DNA of 64,000 bases from Stutzerimonas degradans (lineage in GTDB: Bacteria; Pseudomonadota; Gammaproteobacteria; Pseudomonadales; Pseudomonadaceae). The stretch covers positions 1-64,000 of the forward strand of contig NZ_JAMOHV010000013.1 in assembly GCF_024448505.1 (NCBI RefSeq), in the 5' to 3' direction. The position numbers were made by a program, and so were the translations under genes. Position 1 is the stretch's first letter. The number at the start of each line of letters is the position of its first letter. Under the pieces are notes generated by a model. The model worked only from the letters and a program-made list of their open reading frames with translations. It had not been told where the DNA came from and ran no database searches. Of the stretch, positions 42,539 to 51,428 are shown piece after piece.

Positions 42539-43711
42539 TCATGGCTTGAGGACCACCTTGATGCAGCCGTCGTGCTTGTCGCGGAAGGTCTTGTACATCT
42601 CGGGGCCCTGCTCGAGGCTGACCGTGTGGGTGATGACGAAGCTCGGATCGATCTGGCCTTCCTGGATGCGCTTGAGCAGGTCGTCGGTCCAGCGGTTGAC
42701 GTGGGTCTGGCCCATGCGGAAGGTCAGCCCCTTGTTCATCGCCGCGCCGAACGGGATCTTGTCGATCAGCCCGCCGTAGACGCCGGGGATCGAGATGATG
42801 CCGGCCGGCCGACAGACGTAGATCATTTCGCGCAACACGTGCGGGCGGTCGGTTTCCAGCATCAGCGCCTGCTTGGCGCGGTCGTACATCGAGTCGATCG
42901 AGCGCGCCGCATGCGCCTCCATGCCGACCGAGTCGATGCACTTCTCCGGGCCCTTGCCGCGGGTCAGCTCGGCCAGGCGCTCGACCACGCTTTCCTCGTC
43001 GAAGTTGATGGTGATGGCGCCGCCGGCACGCGCCATCGACAGGCGCTCGGGCACGTTGTCGATGCAGATCACCTGCTCGGCGCCCATCATCACCGCGCTG
43101 CGGACGGCGAACTGGCCGACCGGACCGGCGCCCCACACCGCCACGGTGTCGGTCGGCTGGATGTCGCACTGCGCAGCGGCCTGCCAGCCGGTGGGGAAGA
43201 TGTCGCCGAGAAACAGCACCTGCTCGTCGGTCAGGTCGTTGGGGATCACCACCGGGCCGACATCGGCGTAGGGCACGCGCACATACTCGGCCTGGCCGCC
43301 GGCATAGCCGCCAGTGAGATGGGTATAGCCATAGAGCCCGGCGGTGCTATGGCCGAAGACCTTGTCGGCGATGTCCTTGTTGCGATTGGTACGCTCGCAG
43401 ACCGAGAAATTGCCGCGCCGGCACTGCTCGCATTCGCCGCAGACGATGGTGAAGGGCACCACCACGCGGTCGCCGACCTTGAGCTTCTTGTTCGCCGAGC
43501 CGACTTCCATCACCTCGCCCATGAACTCGTGGCCCATGATGTCGCCGTGTTTCATGCCCGGCATGAAGCCGTCATACAGGTGCAGGTCCGAACCGCAGAT
43601 GGCACAGGAGCTGACCTTGATGATGGCGTCGCGCGGATCTTCGATCGTGGGGTCGGGGAGGTGGTCGTCGCAGCGGATGTCGTGCTTGCCGTGCCAGCGT
43701 AGCGCTCTCAT
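42539..43711 (-). CDS. zinc-dependent alcohol dehydrogenase, formaldehyde dehydrogenase-like
   Basis: A 390-residue medium-chain dehydrogenase. The start is taken at the ATG at 43709-43711 (protein begins [15 protein letters not shown]), with GGAG upstream; the longer frame adds an unconvincing 52-residue leader. The catalytic zinc site is CAICGSD, with GHEFMGEV following. The structural zinc loop is [15 protein letters not shown]. The Rossmann motif is [12 protein letters not shown]. The longer length and the PDVYGG-like [10 protein letters not shown] region place it with glutathione-independent formaldehyde dehydrogenase-like enzymes. It oxidises an alcohol or aldehyde hydrate with NAD+; the natural substrate is unproven. 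Confidence 0.85.
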   Translation of the reverse strand: MRALRWHGKHDIRCDDHLPDPTIEDPRDAIIKVSSCAICGSDLHLYDGFMPGMKHGDIMGHEFMGEVMEVGSANKKLKVGDRVVVPFTIVCGECEQCRRGNFSVCERTNRNKDIADKVFGHSTAGLYGYTHLTGGYAGGQAEYVRVPYADVGPVVIPNDLTDEQVLFLGDIFPTGWQAAAQCDIQPTDTVAVWGAGPVGQFAVRSAVMMGAEQVICIDNVPERLSMARAGGAITINFDEESVVERLAELTRGKGPEKCIDSVGMEAHAARSIDSMYDRAKQALMLETDRPHVLREMIYVCRPAGIISIPGVYGGLIDKIPFGAAMNKGLTFRMGQTHVNRWTDDLLKRIQEGQIDPSFVITHTVSLEQGPEMYKTFRDKHDGCIKVVLKP

Positions 43712-43877
43712 GGGCAATCTCCAGATCGGGGGTCGGGGCGCCGCCTCGGTGATCTCCCTGTGCCTCGCTGACTGCGCGGGGTGCTGCCGCTCCTGCCGTG
43801 CGACGTGTCGTCTGAGTTTTAGTAAGTCCCGCCGCCGCAGAGTTGCCGCCGGGCCGACGGACTGCATGCGCAGGCCA

Positions 43878-44516
43878 TTACCTCGGCACAGCGGTCACCA
43901 GCAACCAGCCACCGAGCGCCAGCAGCAATGCGCCGCACAGCCGGTCGAGCGTGCGCACCCGCCGGCGCAGCCAACCACGCCAGCGCGCGTGGCCGAGCAG
44001 GCGCACCAGCGCCAGGTCCCAGCCGAGCACCACCGCCGCCATCCAGGCCATCGCCAGCGCCAGCCCCCAACCGGGCACCGCCGCTTCGCGCAGCACGCCG
44101 AACAGGCCGGCATAGAACAGCGGCAGCTTGGGATTCAGGCTGCTGGCCAGCAGGCCTTGGCCGAAGCCGGCCCGCCAGCGTCCACCGGTTTCGCCGGTTT
44201 CGCCGTCGCCGGCGCCGTCCGGTAGCTGCAGTTCGCGCCGGGCCAGCAGCGCCTGGCTGCCGAGCCAGCAGAAATAGCCGCCGCCGACCAGCTGCAAGGT
44301 GCGCCACAGCCCGCCGTTGGCGCCGGGCAGCGCCGCCAGGGCGAGCAACACCAGCAGCATCGACAGCAGATTCGCCAGGGCGATGCCGGCCGCGCAGCCA
44401 TCGGCCTGGCGCCGGCCATGCAGCAGCGCCGCACGGATCAGCAGGAAAAAATCCGGCCCCGGGGACAGCAGGGCGGCGAAATGCGTACCGGCAACCAGCA
44501 GAAATAACCCGATCAT
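43878..44516 (-). CDS. LysE/RhtB-family amino-acid exporter
   Basis: A 212-residue inner-membrane protein with about six helices. The N-terminal [20 protein letters not shown] is the LysE signature, followed by [20 protein letters not shown] and [17 protein letters not shown] charged loop in the middle ([15 protein letters not shown]) separates the two halves. Family members export amino acids or their analogues. It is transcribed toward the alcohol dehydrogenase, with the AraC gene upstream on the same strand, which may regulate it. Confidence 0.85.
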   Translation of the reverse strand: MIGLFLLVAGTHFAALLSPGPDFFLLIRAALLHGRRQADGCAAGIALANLLSMLLVLLALAALPGANGGLWRTLQLVGGGYFCWLGSQALLARRELQLPDGAGDGETGETGGRWRAGFGQGLLASSLNPKLPLFYAGLFGVLREAAVPGWGLALAMAWMAAVVLGWDLALVRLLGHARWRGWLRRRVRTLDRLCGALLLALGGWLLVTAVPR

Positions 44517-44580
44517 GACCGCCTCCTTCGACAGGGGCGGCCAGACTGCCGCAGCGGCTCGCTACGGTCTTGGAAGAAAC

Positions 44581-45384
44581 TCAGGCCCGCGCGGTAGCGC
44601 GGAACTGCCCCGGCGTGACGCCGGTGAAACGGCGGAAGGTGCCGCTGAAGTGCGCCTGATCGTAGAAGCCCAGGCCCAGCGCCAGCTCGGCCAGCGTCTC
44701 GCCATCGAGCAGGCGGCGCTTGGCCTCACGGATGCGCCGCTGCAGCAGCCAGGTGTGCGGCGGCACGCCATAGGCGCGGCGGAAGGCTTCGATCAGATGA
44801 CGCGGATGGCGCTGCAGCTGCTCGGCCAGCGCCTGCAGGCTGACCGCCTCGCTGTAATGCTGCTCGAGGTAATCGCGCAGGGCGGCGACCGTACCACCGT
44901 CACGCCGGGCCGTCTGCATCGGCCGCAGGCCGCCGTGACGGGTAAACACCAGCTCCAGCAGCTGCAGCAGGCGGCTCTCCAGGCCGAGCGCGTCGCCGTG
45001 CTGGAAATCGCCGGCCAGTTGCGCCAGGCCGGCGGCCACCGCGCCATCGTCGGTCGGGTTGAGCTGGCGAAAGCCACGCGGCAGCCGCTTGCGCCCGAGC
45101 AGCGCCGGCAGCCGCGCCTCCTCGATGTAGAGCATGCGGTAGATCAGCCGCGGCGATTCGGCATGGCCGGTGTGCGGCTCCTGCGGATTCATCAGCGACA
45201 GCGTGCCGGCCGGCAGCGCGTGGCGCGCGCCGCGACACTGGTAGCCGCCGACACCGTGGAGGATGGCCCCGATGGCGAAGGCATCGTGGCTATGCCGGCC
45301 GAACGGCTGGCCGGAGAAGTCGGCATGGAACAGCTCCACGCCAGGCAGCCAGGGCCGTGCCAGCAGGCGGTTGCCGTCAGTCAC
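44581..45384 (-). CDS. AraC-family transcriptional regulator
   Basis: A 267-residue regulator if started at the GTG at 45382-45384, which overlaps the stop of the upstream epimerase gene; an ATG at 45411 would add nine residues. The N-terminal AraC ligand-binding cupin contains FGRHSHDAFAIGAI and LSLMNPQEPHTGHAE. The C-terminal domain has two helix-turn-helix units (SLQALAEQLQRHPRHLIEAF and LAELALGLGFYDQAHFSGTF) ending in the canonical GVTPGQFRA. In many genomes such regulators control adjacent LysE exporters, which is the case here by position. Confidence 0.88.
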   Translation of the reverse strand: MTDGNRLLARPWLPGVELFHADFSGQPFGRHSHDAFAIGAILHGVGGYQCRGARHALPAGTLSLMNPQEPHTGHAESPRLIYRMLYIEEARLPALLGRKRLPRGFRQLNPTDDGAVAAGLAQLAGDFQHGDALGLESRLLQLLELVFTRHGGLRPMQTARRDGGTVAALRDYLEQHYSEAVSLQALAEQLQRHPRHLIEAFRRAYGVPPHTWLLQRRIREAKRRLLDGETLAELALGLGFYDQAHFSGTFRRFTGVTPGQFRATARA

Positions 45385-46237
45385 GCCGCTCGCCGAGCGT
45401 GGCGTAGCCATCGCGATAGCTCGGATAGCGCGGCGCCCAGCCCAGCGCGCGGGCACGCGCGTTGCTGCAGCGCTTGCTGCCAGCGCGGCGGGTCATGCTC
45501 TGCTCGGCCCAGTGAGTGACGCCGAGACGCGCCCGCAACCAGTCCACCACCTCGTGCAGCGGCGCCGGATCGTCATCGACGCCCAGGTAGCAATCGTCCA
45601 GCGGCTCGCCACGCGCGTCGGCCTGTAGCAGGAACGCCAGCAGCGCGGCGGCGTCGTCACGGTGCAGGCGGTTGCTGTACTGCGGCGGATCGCGCTCGAC
45701 GCGCAGGCCGGCGCGCACCTGATTCTGCATCCACGGCCGCGTCGGATCGTACAGCCCGCCCATGCGCACCACCGTCGCCGGCAGCCCGCAGCCGAGCACC
45801 TGACGCTCGGCCTCCAGCATCACCCGGCCGGTGTAGCCGCTGGGTTCGGTGGGCGAGGTCTCGTCGATCCACTCGCCATCGTGCTGGCCGTAGACGCCGG
45901 TACTGGAGATGAACAACAGCCGCCGCGGGCGTTGGCCGCGTTGCTCGAGCCAGTCGAGCACGTGTCGCACGCCGGCGACATAGGCCTGGCGATAGCCCGC
46001 TTCGTCGTGCTGGCTGGCCGAGGCGGCATAGACGAGATAGTCCAGCTCGCCATTCGGCCAGGTGCGCGGGCATTCCGCGCCGCTCAGGTCACCCTTGACC
46101 GGCAGGATCGGCACCGGCAGGCCGGCGGCTTCCCGGCGCATGCCGTACACCCGCCAGCCGTCACGACTCAGCTGCAGCCCCAGGCGGCACCCCACATCGC
46201 CACATCCGGCGATCAATACCGAACAACGCTTGCCCAT
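45377..46237 (-). CDS. NAD(P)-dependent epimerase/dehydratase (YeeZ-like)
   Basis: A 286-residue extended short-chain dehydrogenase-like protein. The Rossmann start is VLIAGCGDVGCRLGLQL, a variant of GxxGxxG. LLFISSTGVYG followed by SGYTGRVMLEAE replaces the usual YxxxK with a diverged motif, as in the YeeZ subgroup. The substrate-side segment is LHRDDAAALLAFLLQA. Catalysis by this group is not defined. It overlaps the AraC gene downstream and diverges from oxyR. Confidence 0.8.
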   Translation of the reverse strand: MGKRCSVLIAGCGDVGCRLGLQLSRDGWRVYGMRREAAGLPVPILPVKGDLSGAECPRTWPNGELDYLVYAASASQHDEAGYRQAYVAGVRHVLDWLEQRGQRPRRLLFISSTGVYGQHDGEWIDETSPTEPSGYTGRVMLEAERQVLGCGLPATVVRMGGLYDPTRPWMQNQVRAGLRVERDPPQYSNRLHRDDAAALLAFLLQADARGEPLDDCYLGVDDDPAPLHEVVDWLRARLGVTHWAEQSMTRRAGSKRCSNARARALGWAPRYPSYRDGYATLGERRD

Positions 46238-46332
46238 CCTTCATCCTCCGGCAACCCGAGACCGCATCATCTTCCTGTTGCGCAGTGTAGCGCTGCTGGG
46301 CTGACTCACGTCGAACGCCATACGCCGCTTGC

Positions 46333-46349
46333 CGAACGCCGGGCGTTCG
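46333..46349. promoter_or_regulatory. inverted repeat in the oxyR upstream region
   Basis: CGAACGC-cgg-GCGTTCG is a perfect 7-base palindrome 64 bases before the oxyR start and within the divergent gap with the epimerase gene. A TATGCT possible -10 lies at about 46380. It could be an autoregulatory or unrelated operator; the binding protein is not known. Confidence 0.4.
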
Positions 46350-46412
46350 CACGCAGTTGGTGAGACCGCTACGCAAAGGCTATGCTTGCCGCCAACTCGA
46401 TGGAATTTGACT

Positions 46413-47333
46413 ATGACCCTCACCGAACTGCGCTACATCGTCACCCTCGCCCAGGAACAGCACTTCGGCCGCGCCGCCGAGCGCTGCCACGTCAGTCAGC
46501 CGACCCTCTCGGTCGGCGTGAAGAAGCTCGAGGACGAGCTCGGCGTACTGATCTTCGAGCGGACCAAGAGCGCGGTGCGCCTGACCCCGGTCGGCGAAGG
46601 CATCGTCACCCAGGCGCAGAAGGTGCTGGAGCAGGCGCAGAGCATCCGCGAGCTGGCCCAGGTCGGCAAGAATCAGCTGGCCGCGCCGCTCAAGGTCGGC
46701 GCCATCTACACCGTCGGCCCGTACATGTTCCCGCACCTGATCCCGCAGCTGCACCGCGTGGCGCCGGACATGCCGCTGTACATCGAGGAAAACTTCACCC
46801 ACATCCTGCGCGACAAGCTGCGCACCGGCGAGCTGGACGCGATCATCATCGCGCTGCCGTTCCAGGAAGCCGACGTGCTGACCAAGCCGCTCTACGACGA
46901 GCCGTTCTACGTGCTGATGCCAGCTGACCATCCGTGGACCGCGAAGGAAACCATCGACGCCGAGATGCTCAACGACAAGAGCCTGCTGCTGCTCGGCGAA
47001 GGCCACTGCTTCCGCGATCAGGTGCTCGAAGCCTGCCCGACCACCCGCAAGGGCGAGGCACCGAGCCACACCACCGTCGAGTCCAGCTCGCTGGAAACCA
47101 TCCGCCACATGGTCGCCTCGGGCCTGGGCGTGTCGATCCTGCCGCTGTCGGCGGTGGAGAGCCACCACTACTCCCCCGGCGTGCTGGAGACCCGCCCGCT
47201 GACGCCGCCGGTACCGTTCCGCACCGTTGCGATCGCCTGGCGCGCCAGCTTCCCGCGGCCCAAGGCGATCGAAATCCTCGCCGACTCGATCCGCCTGTGT
47301 TCGGTAGGCAAGCCGCCAGCCGCAAAAGCCTGA
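46413..47333 (+). CDS. oxyR: hydrogen peroxide-sensing LysR-type regulator OxyR
   Basis: A 306-residue LysR-family regulator that activates catalase and alkyl hydroperoxide reductase genes on disulfide formation. The N-terminal winged helix is ELRYIVTLAQEQHFGRAAERCHVSQPTLS in its usual form (given here only as position 4-32). The redox pair is Cys199 (GEGHCFRDQ) and Cys208 (LEACP), the same positions as in E. coli OxyR. The start at 46413 is the family start; the upstream extension lacks similarity. It lies 4 bases before recG, an oxyR-recG order that is familiar in Pseudomonas. Confidence 0.95.
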   Translation: MTLTELRYIVTLAQEQHFGRAAERCHVSQPTLSVGVKKLEDELGVLIFERTKSAVRLTPVGEGIVTQAQKVLEQAQSIRELAQVGKNQLAAPLKVGAIYTVGPYMFPHLIPQLHRVAPDMPLYIEENFTHILRDKLRTGELDAIIIALPFQEADVLTKPLYDEPFYVLMPADHPWTAKETIDAEMLNDKSLLLLGEGHCFRDQVLEACPTTRKGEAPSHTTVESSSLETIRHMVASGLGVSILPLSAVESHHYSPGVLETRPLTPPVPFRTVAIAWRASFPRPKAIEILADSIRLCSVGKPPAAKA

Positions 47334-47337
47334 GGCC

Positions 47338-49410
47338 ATGAGCGAACTGGCGACCATTCCGGTCACCGCACTCAAGGGCGTTGGCGCGGCGCTGGCCGAG
47401 AAGCTCGCCAGGGTCGGCCTGGAAACCCTGCAGGACGTGCTCTTCCACCTGCCGCTGCGCTACCAGGACCGCACCCGCGTGGTGCCGATTGGCGCGCTGC
47501 GGCCGGGGCAGGACGCGGTGATCGAAGGCGTGGTGTCCGGCGCCGACATCGTCATGGGCCGCCGCCGCAGCCTGCTGGTGCGTCTGCAGGACGGCAGCGG
47601 CACCCTGAGCCTGCGCTTCTACCACTTCAGCCAGGCGCAGAAGGAAGCCATGAAGCGCGGCACCCAGCTGCGCTGTTACGGCGAGGCGCGTCCAGGTGCC
47701 TCGGGGCTGGAGATCTATCACCCGGAATACCGCGCGCTGACCGGCGAACCGGCACCGGTCGAGCAGACCCTGACGCCGATCTACCCGACCACCGAAGGCC
47801 TGACCCAGCAGCGTCTGCGCAACCTCAGCGAGCAGGCGCTGGCGCGGCTCGGCCCGCACAGCCTGCCGGACTGGCTGCCCGCCGAGCTGGCCCGCGACTA
47901 CCAGCTCGGCGCGCTGGACGCAGCCATCCGCTACCTGCACCGGCCGCCGGCCGACGCCGATCTGGAGGAACTCGCCGAAGGCCGCCACTGGGCGCAGCAT
48001 CGGCTGGCCTTCGAGGAACTGCTGACCCATCAGCTCTCGCTGCAGCGCCTGCGCGAACGGGTGCGCGCGCAGCAGGCGCCCGCGCTGCCGCCGGCGAAAA
48101 CCTTGACGCAGCGCTTTCTCGCCAACCTCGGCTTCGCCCCCACCGGCGCGCAGCAGCGCGTCGGCGCCGAGATCGCCTATGACCTCGCCCAGCACGAGCC
48201 GATGCTGCGTCTGGTGCAGGGCGATGTGGGCGCCGGCAAGACGGTGGTCGCCGCCCTCGCCGCGCTGCAGGCGCTGGAAGCCGGCTATCAGGTGGCGCTG
48301 ATGGCGCCGACGGAAATCCTCGCCGAGCAGCACTTTCTCAACTTCAGCAAGTGGCTCGAACCGCTCGGCATCGAGGTCGCCTGGCTGGCCGGCAAGCTCA
48401 AGGGCAAGGCCCGCGCCGCGGCGCTGGAGCAGATCGCCGGCGGCTGCCCGATGGTGGTTGGCACCCACGCGCTGTTCCAGGACGAGGTGGTCTTCAAGCG
48501 CCTGGCCCTGGTGATCATCGACGAGCAGCACCGCTTCGGCGTGCAGCAGCGCCTCGCCCTGCGCCAGAAGGGCATCGACGGCCGACTCTGCCCGCACCAG
48601 CTGATCATGACCGCCACGCCGATCCCACGCACCCTGGCGATGAGCGCCTACGCCGATCTCGATACCTCGATCCTCGACGAACTGCCGCCGGGCCGCACGC
48701 CGGTGAACACCCTGGTGATCGCCGATAGCCGCCGCCTGGAGGTGATCGAGCGGGTGCGCATCGCCTGCAACGAGGGGCGTCAGGCGTACTGGGTGTGCAC
48801 GCTGATCGAGGAATCCGAGGAGCTGACCTGCCAGGCGGCGGAAACCACCTACGACGATCTCTCGGCGGCGCTGGTCGGCCTGCGCGTCGGGCTGATCCAC
48901 GGGCGCATGAAGCCGGCCGAGAAGGCCGCGGTGATGGAGCAGTTCAAGCGCGGCGAACTGCAGCTGCTGGTCGCCACCACGGTCATCGAAGTCGGCGTCG
49001 ACGTGCCCAACGCCAGCCTGATGATCATCGAGAACCCCGAGCGCCTGGGCCTGGCCCAGTTGCACCAGCTGCGCGGCCGCGTCGGCCGTGGCAGCGCGGC
49101 CAGCCACTGCGTGCTGCTCTACCACGCGCCGCTGTCGCAGCTCGGCCGCGAACGGCTGGCGATCATGCGCGAGACCTGCGACGGCTTCGTCATCGCCGAG
49201 AAGGACCTTGAGCTGCGCGGCCCCGGCGAAATGCTCGGCACGCGGCAGACCGGCCTTTTGCAGTTCAAGGTTGCCGACCTGATGCGCGACGCCGATCTGC
49301 TGCCGGCGGTGCGCGACGCCGCCCAGGAGCTGCTGGCGCGCTGGCCGCAGCATGTCAGCCCGCTGCTGGAGCGCTGGCTGCGTCATGGCCAGGAATACGG
49401 CCAAGTGTGA
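47338..49410 (+). CDS. recG: ATP-dependent DNA helicase RecG
   Basis: A 690-residue branch-migration helicase that remodels stalled forks and Holliday junctions. An N-terminal wedge/OB domain (about residues 1-160, with VPIGALRPGQDAVIEGVV) is followed by superfamily-2 helicase domains. Walker A is GDVGAGKT near residue 297, and the DEQH box with RFGV is near residue 395. Motif III TATPIPRTLAM follows, and the C-terminal TRG region contains GRVGRGSAASHC. The length is standard. It is in an operon with oxyR. Confidence 0.97.
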   Translation: MSELATIPVTALKGVGAALAEKLARVGLETLQDVLFHLPLRYQDRTRVVPIGALRPGQDAVIEGVVSGADIVMGRRRSLLVRLQDGSGTLSLRFYHFSQAQKEAMKRGTQLRCYGEARPGASGLEIYHPEYRALTGEPAPVEQTLTPIYPTTEGLTQQRLRNLSEQALARLGPHSLPDWLPAELARDYQLGALDAAIRYLHRPPADADLEELAEGRHWAQHRLAFEELLTHQLSLQRLRERVRAQQAPALPPAKTLTQRFLANLGFAPTGAQQRVGAEIAYDLAQHEPMLRLVQGDVGAGKTVVAALAALQALEAGYQVALMAPTEILAEQHFLNFSKWLEPLGIEVAWLAGKLKGKARAAALEQIAGGCPMVVGTHALFQDEVVFKRLALVIIDEQHRFGVQQRLALRQKGIDGRLCPHQLIMTATPIPRTLAMSAYADLDTSILDELPPGRTPVNTLVIADSRRLEVIERVRIACNEGRQAYWVCTLIEESEELTCQAAETTYDDLSAALVGLRVGLIHGRMKPAEKAAVMEQFKRGELQLLVATTVIEVGVDVPNASLMIIENPERLGLAQLHQLRGRVGRGSAASHCVLLYHAPLSQLGRERLAIMRETCDGFVIAEKDLELRGPGEMLGTRQTGLLQFKVADLMRDADLLPAVRDAAQELLARWPQHVSPLLERWLRHGQEYGQV

Positions 49411-49429
49411 CAACCACTCGTCACCGCAA

Positions 49430-49457
49430 TTTCCCCGCCTGAGGGCTTCGCTATACT
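49430..49457 (+). promoter_or_regulatory. sigma-70-type promoter of the YbaK/HDOD gene
   Basis: TTTCCC (49430-49435) and TATACT (49452-49457) are separated by 16 bases and lie 28 bases upstream of the start codon, in the 75-base gap after recG. The -10 is a near-consensus match; the -35 is weak. Confidence 0.45.
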
Positions 49458-49485
49458 CGGGCAGGCCACCATCACAGGTCCGCTC

Positions 49486-50886
49486 ATGAATTCTGCTGTC
49501 GATACCGAAAGCTGTTCCGAACTGCCGCTGCTGATCACCAAGCTGCTGAAAGACCTCGGCGTGCGCTACCAGATCCAGCGTGATCGCCCCAATTTCCCCG
49601 CTGCCCAGCGGGTCCAGGCGGTGCTGCTGGAAGACAGCGTCGGCGCCATGCTGGTGCTGTTTCCCCAGGATCATCTGCTCGATCTGCCGCGGCTGACCGA
49701 GCTCACCGGCCGCCAGCTGCTGGCGGTGAAACCGGAACGCCTGGCGCGCATGCTCGCCAAGCACGAGCTGAGCCGCCTGCCCGGCCTGCCGCCGCTGACC
49801 AGTTCGCCCTGCCTGTACGAGCGCTGCCTGCTGCAGCAACCGCGGCTGCTGGTCGAATCGGGCCAGCCGGGGCTGCTGGTGGAGCTGGCGGCGGAGGATT
49901 TCCAGCGCCTGCTGAACAAGGCCAGTGCCGGCAGCTTCGCCGTGCCGCTGCGTGACATCCGGCCGAACCTCGACCGTCCGCATGACGACCGCGAGGAGAT
50001 CAGCCAGGCGGTGCAGAGCTTCACCGCGCGGCGCATCCAGAAGCGCCTGGAGGAAACCATCGAGATTCCGCCGCTGCCGCATACCGCGCAGCGCATCATC
50101 AAGCTGCGCGTGAGCCCGGAAGCCACCGTCGACGACATCACCGGCGTGGTCGAAACCGACCCGGCACTGGCGGCGCAGGTGATCAGCTGGGCGGCCTCGC
50201 CCTACTACGCCGCACCCGGGCGCATCCGCTCGGTGGAAGACGCCATCGTCCGCGTGCTGGGTTTCGATCTGGTGATCAACCTGGCGCTGGGCCTGGCGCT
50301 GGGCAAGACTCTCAGCCTGCCCAAGGACCGGCCGCAGGAAGCGACGCCGTACTGGCAGCAGGCGATCTACACCGCCGCGGTGATCGAAGGGCTGGCGCGC
50401 GCCATCCCGCGCGAAACGCGCCCGGAGATGGGGCTGAGCTATCTCGCCGGGTTGCTGCACAACTTCGGCTACCTGGTGCTGGCGCACATCTTTCCGCCGC
50501 ACTTCTCGCTGATCTGCCGGCATCTGGAGGTCAACCCGCACCTGGGCCCGAACCATATCGAACAGCACCTGCTGGGCATCACCCGCGAGCAGATCGGCGC
50601 CTGGCTGATGCGCCTGTGGGGCATGCCGGACGAAGTGGCCAATGCCCTGCGCTTCCAGAACGACCCGGACTATGCCGGCGAGCACGCCGCCTATCCGAAC
50701 CTCGTCTGCCTGGCCGTGCGCCTGCTGCGCCAGCGCGGCATCGGCACCGGCGGCCCGCAGGACATTCCGCAGCCGCTGCTGGACCGCCTCGGTCTCAGCC
50801 GCGACAAGGCCGACGACGCGGTGACCCGCGTGCTCAACGCCGAAGCCGCGCTGCGCGCGCTGGCCATGCCGTTTCCCCATCAGTGA
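49486..50886 (+). CDS. YbaK-like deacylase domain fused to an HDOD domain
   Basis: A 466-residue cytoplasmic protein. Residues 10-150 follow the YbaK/ProX tRNA-deacylase fold in outline (VRYQIQRDRPNFPAAQRVQAV, LVLFPQDHLLDLPRL), although the catalytic lysine pattern is not obvious. Residues 190-390 are an HDOD domain (IPPLPHTAQRIIKLRV, VVETDPALAAQVISWA, SVEDAIVRVLGFDLVINLALG, LLHNFGYLVLAH), a degenerate HD-phosphohydrolase used in signal transduction. The combination is found in Pseudomonas. The role is probably regulatory. It is convergent with gspM, with 24 bases between stops. Confidence 0.8.
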   Translation: MNSAVDTESCSELPLLITKLLKDLGVRYQIQRDRPNFPAAQRVQAVLLEDSVGAMLVLFPQDHLLDLPRLTELTGRQLLAVKPERLARMLAKHELSRLPGLPPLTSSPCLYERCLLQQPRLLVESGQPGLLVELAAEDFQRLLNKASAGSFAVPLRDIRPNLDRPHDDREEISQAVQSFTARRIQKRLEETIEIPPLPHTAQRIIKLRVSPEATVDDITGVVETDPALAAQVISWAASPYYAAPGRIRSVEDAIVRVLGFDLVINLALGLALGKTLSLPKDRPQEATPYWQQAIYTAAVIEGLARAIPRETRPEMGLSYLAGLLHNFGYLVLAHIFPPHFSLICRHLEVNPHLGPNHIEQHLLGITREQIGAWLMRLWGMPDEVANALRFQNDPDYAGEHAAYPNLVCLAVRLLRQRGIGTGGPQDIPQPLLDRLGLSRDKADDAVTRVLNAEAALRALAMPFPHQ

Positions 50887-50910
50887 CCGGCGAGATGCGC
50901 GGGCAGCGCC

Positions 50911-51426
50911 TCAGCCGCCCGCGCGCAGCCCCACCCGTGCATCCACTTGTCCTTCGCCGGCGCGCTCCAGGCTGACCTCGCCGACGTTCACCCCCAGCGC
51001 CTGCAATTCGGCGAGCCAGCGCAGCAGCAGGGCGAACGACGCACCCGGCAGGCTGACCTGCAGGCCGCCGTCGGCGCCGCTGTCGAAGCTCTCGATGCGC
51101 AGGTTGCTCTGTTGTGCGCTCTGTGTGACCAACCCCTGCAACTCCTCCGGCGCCAGCATCACCTGCTCGCCGCTACGGCCCATCTGCCGCGCCAGTTCGC
51201 TGTTCTGTTCGAGGTAGGCGTACAGCTCGCGCTGCGCCTGGTAATGCTCGCGCGCGGCGGCGGCATGGCGCTGCGCCGGCAGCCATAGCCAGAGGTAGAA
51301 CAGCAGGGCAACGAGGAACGCGGCGAGCAGGCCGAGCGCCAGGCGGTCGCGCGGCGGCAGGCGCTGCCAGCGGCGCCACAGCGGTGAATCGGTCAGGCGC
51401 ACGGCCAGTTGCTGTTTGAAATTCAT
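50911..51426 (-). CDS. gspM: type II secretion protein GspM (XcpZ)
   Basis: A 171-residue bitopic inner-membrane protein of the assembly platform. A short cytoplasmic N terminus is followed by a transmembrane helix at about residues 31-50 (LALGLLAAFLVALLFYLWLW). A periplasmic coiled-coil comes next, then a ferredoxin-like domain (LLRWLAELQALGVNVGEVSLERA). It partners GspL and is the last gene of the minus-strand operon, two bases after gspL. Confidence 0.92.
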   Translation of the reverse strand: MNFKQQLAVRLTDSPLWRRWQRLPPRDRLALGLLAAFLVALLFYLWLWLPAQRHAAAAREHYQAQRELYAYLEQNSELARQMGRSGEQVMLAPEELQGLVTQSAQQSNLRIESFDSGADGGLQVSLPGASFALLLRWLAELQALGVNVGEVSLERAGEGQVDARVGLRAGG

Positions 51427-51428
51427 CG

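Noticed and set aside
46969..50880. Very long open frame (about 1300 codons) on the minus strand
   Set aside because: It lies antisense to oxyR, recG and the HDOD gene, all clear genes; long antisense frames are expected at this GC content and the translation is low-complexity (Q/H/R/A-rich).
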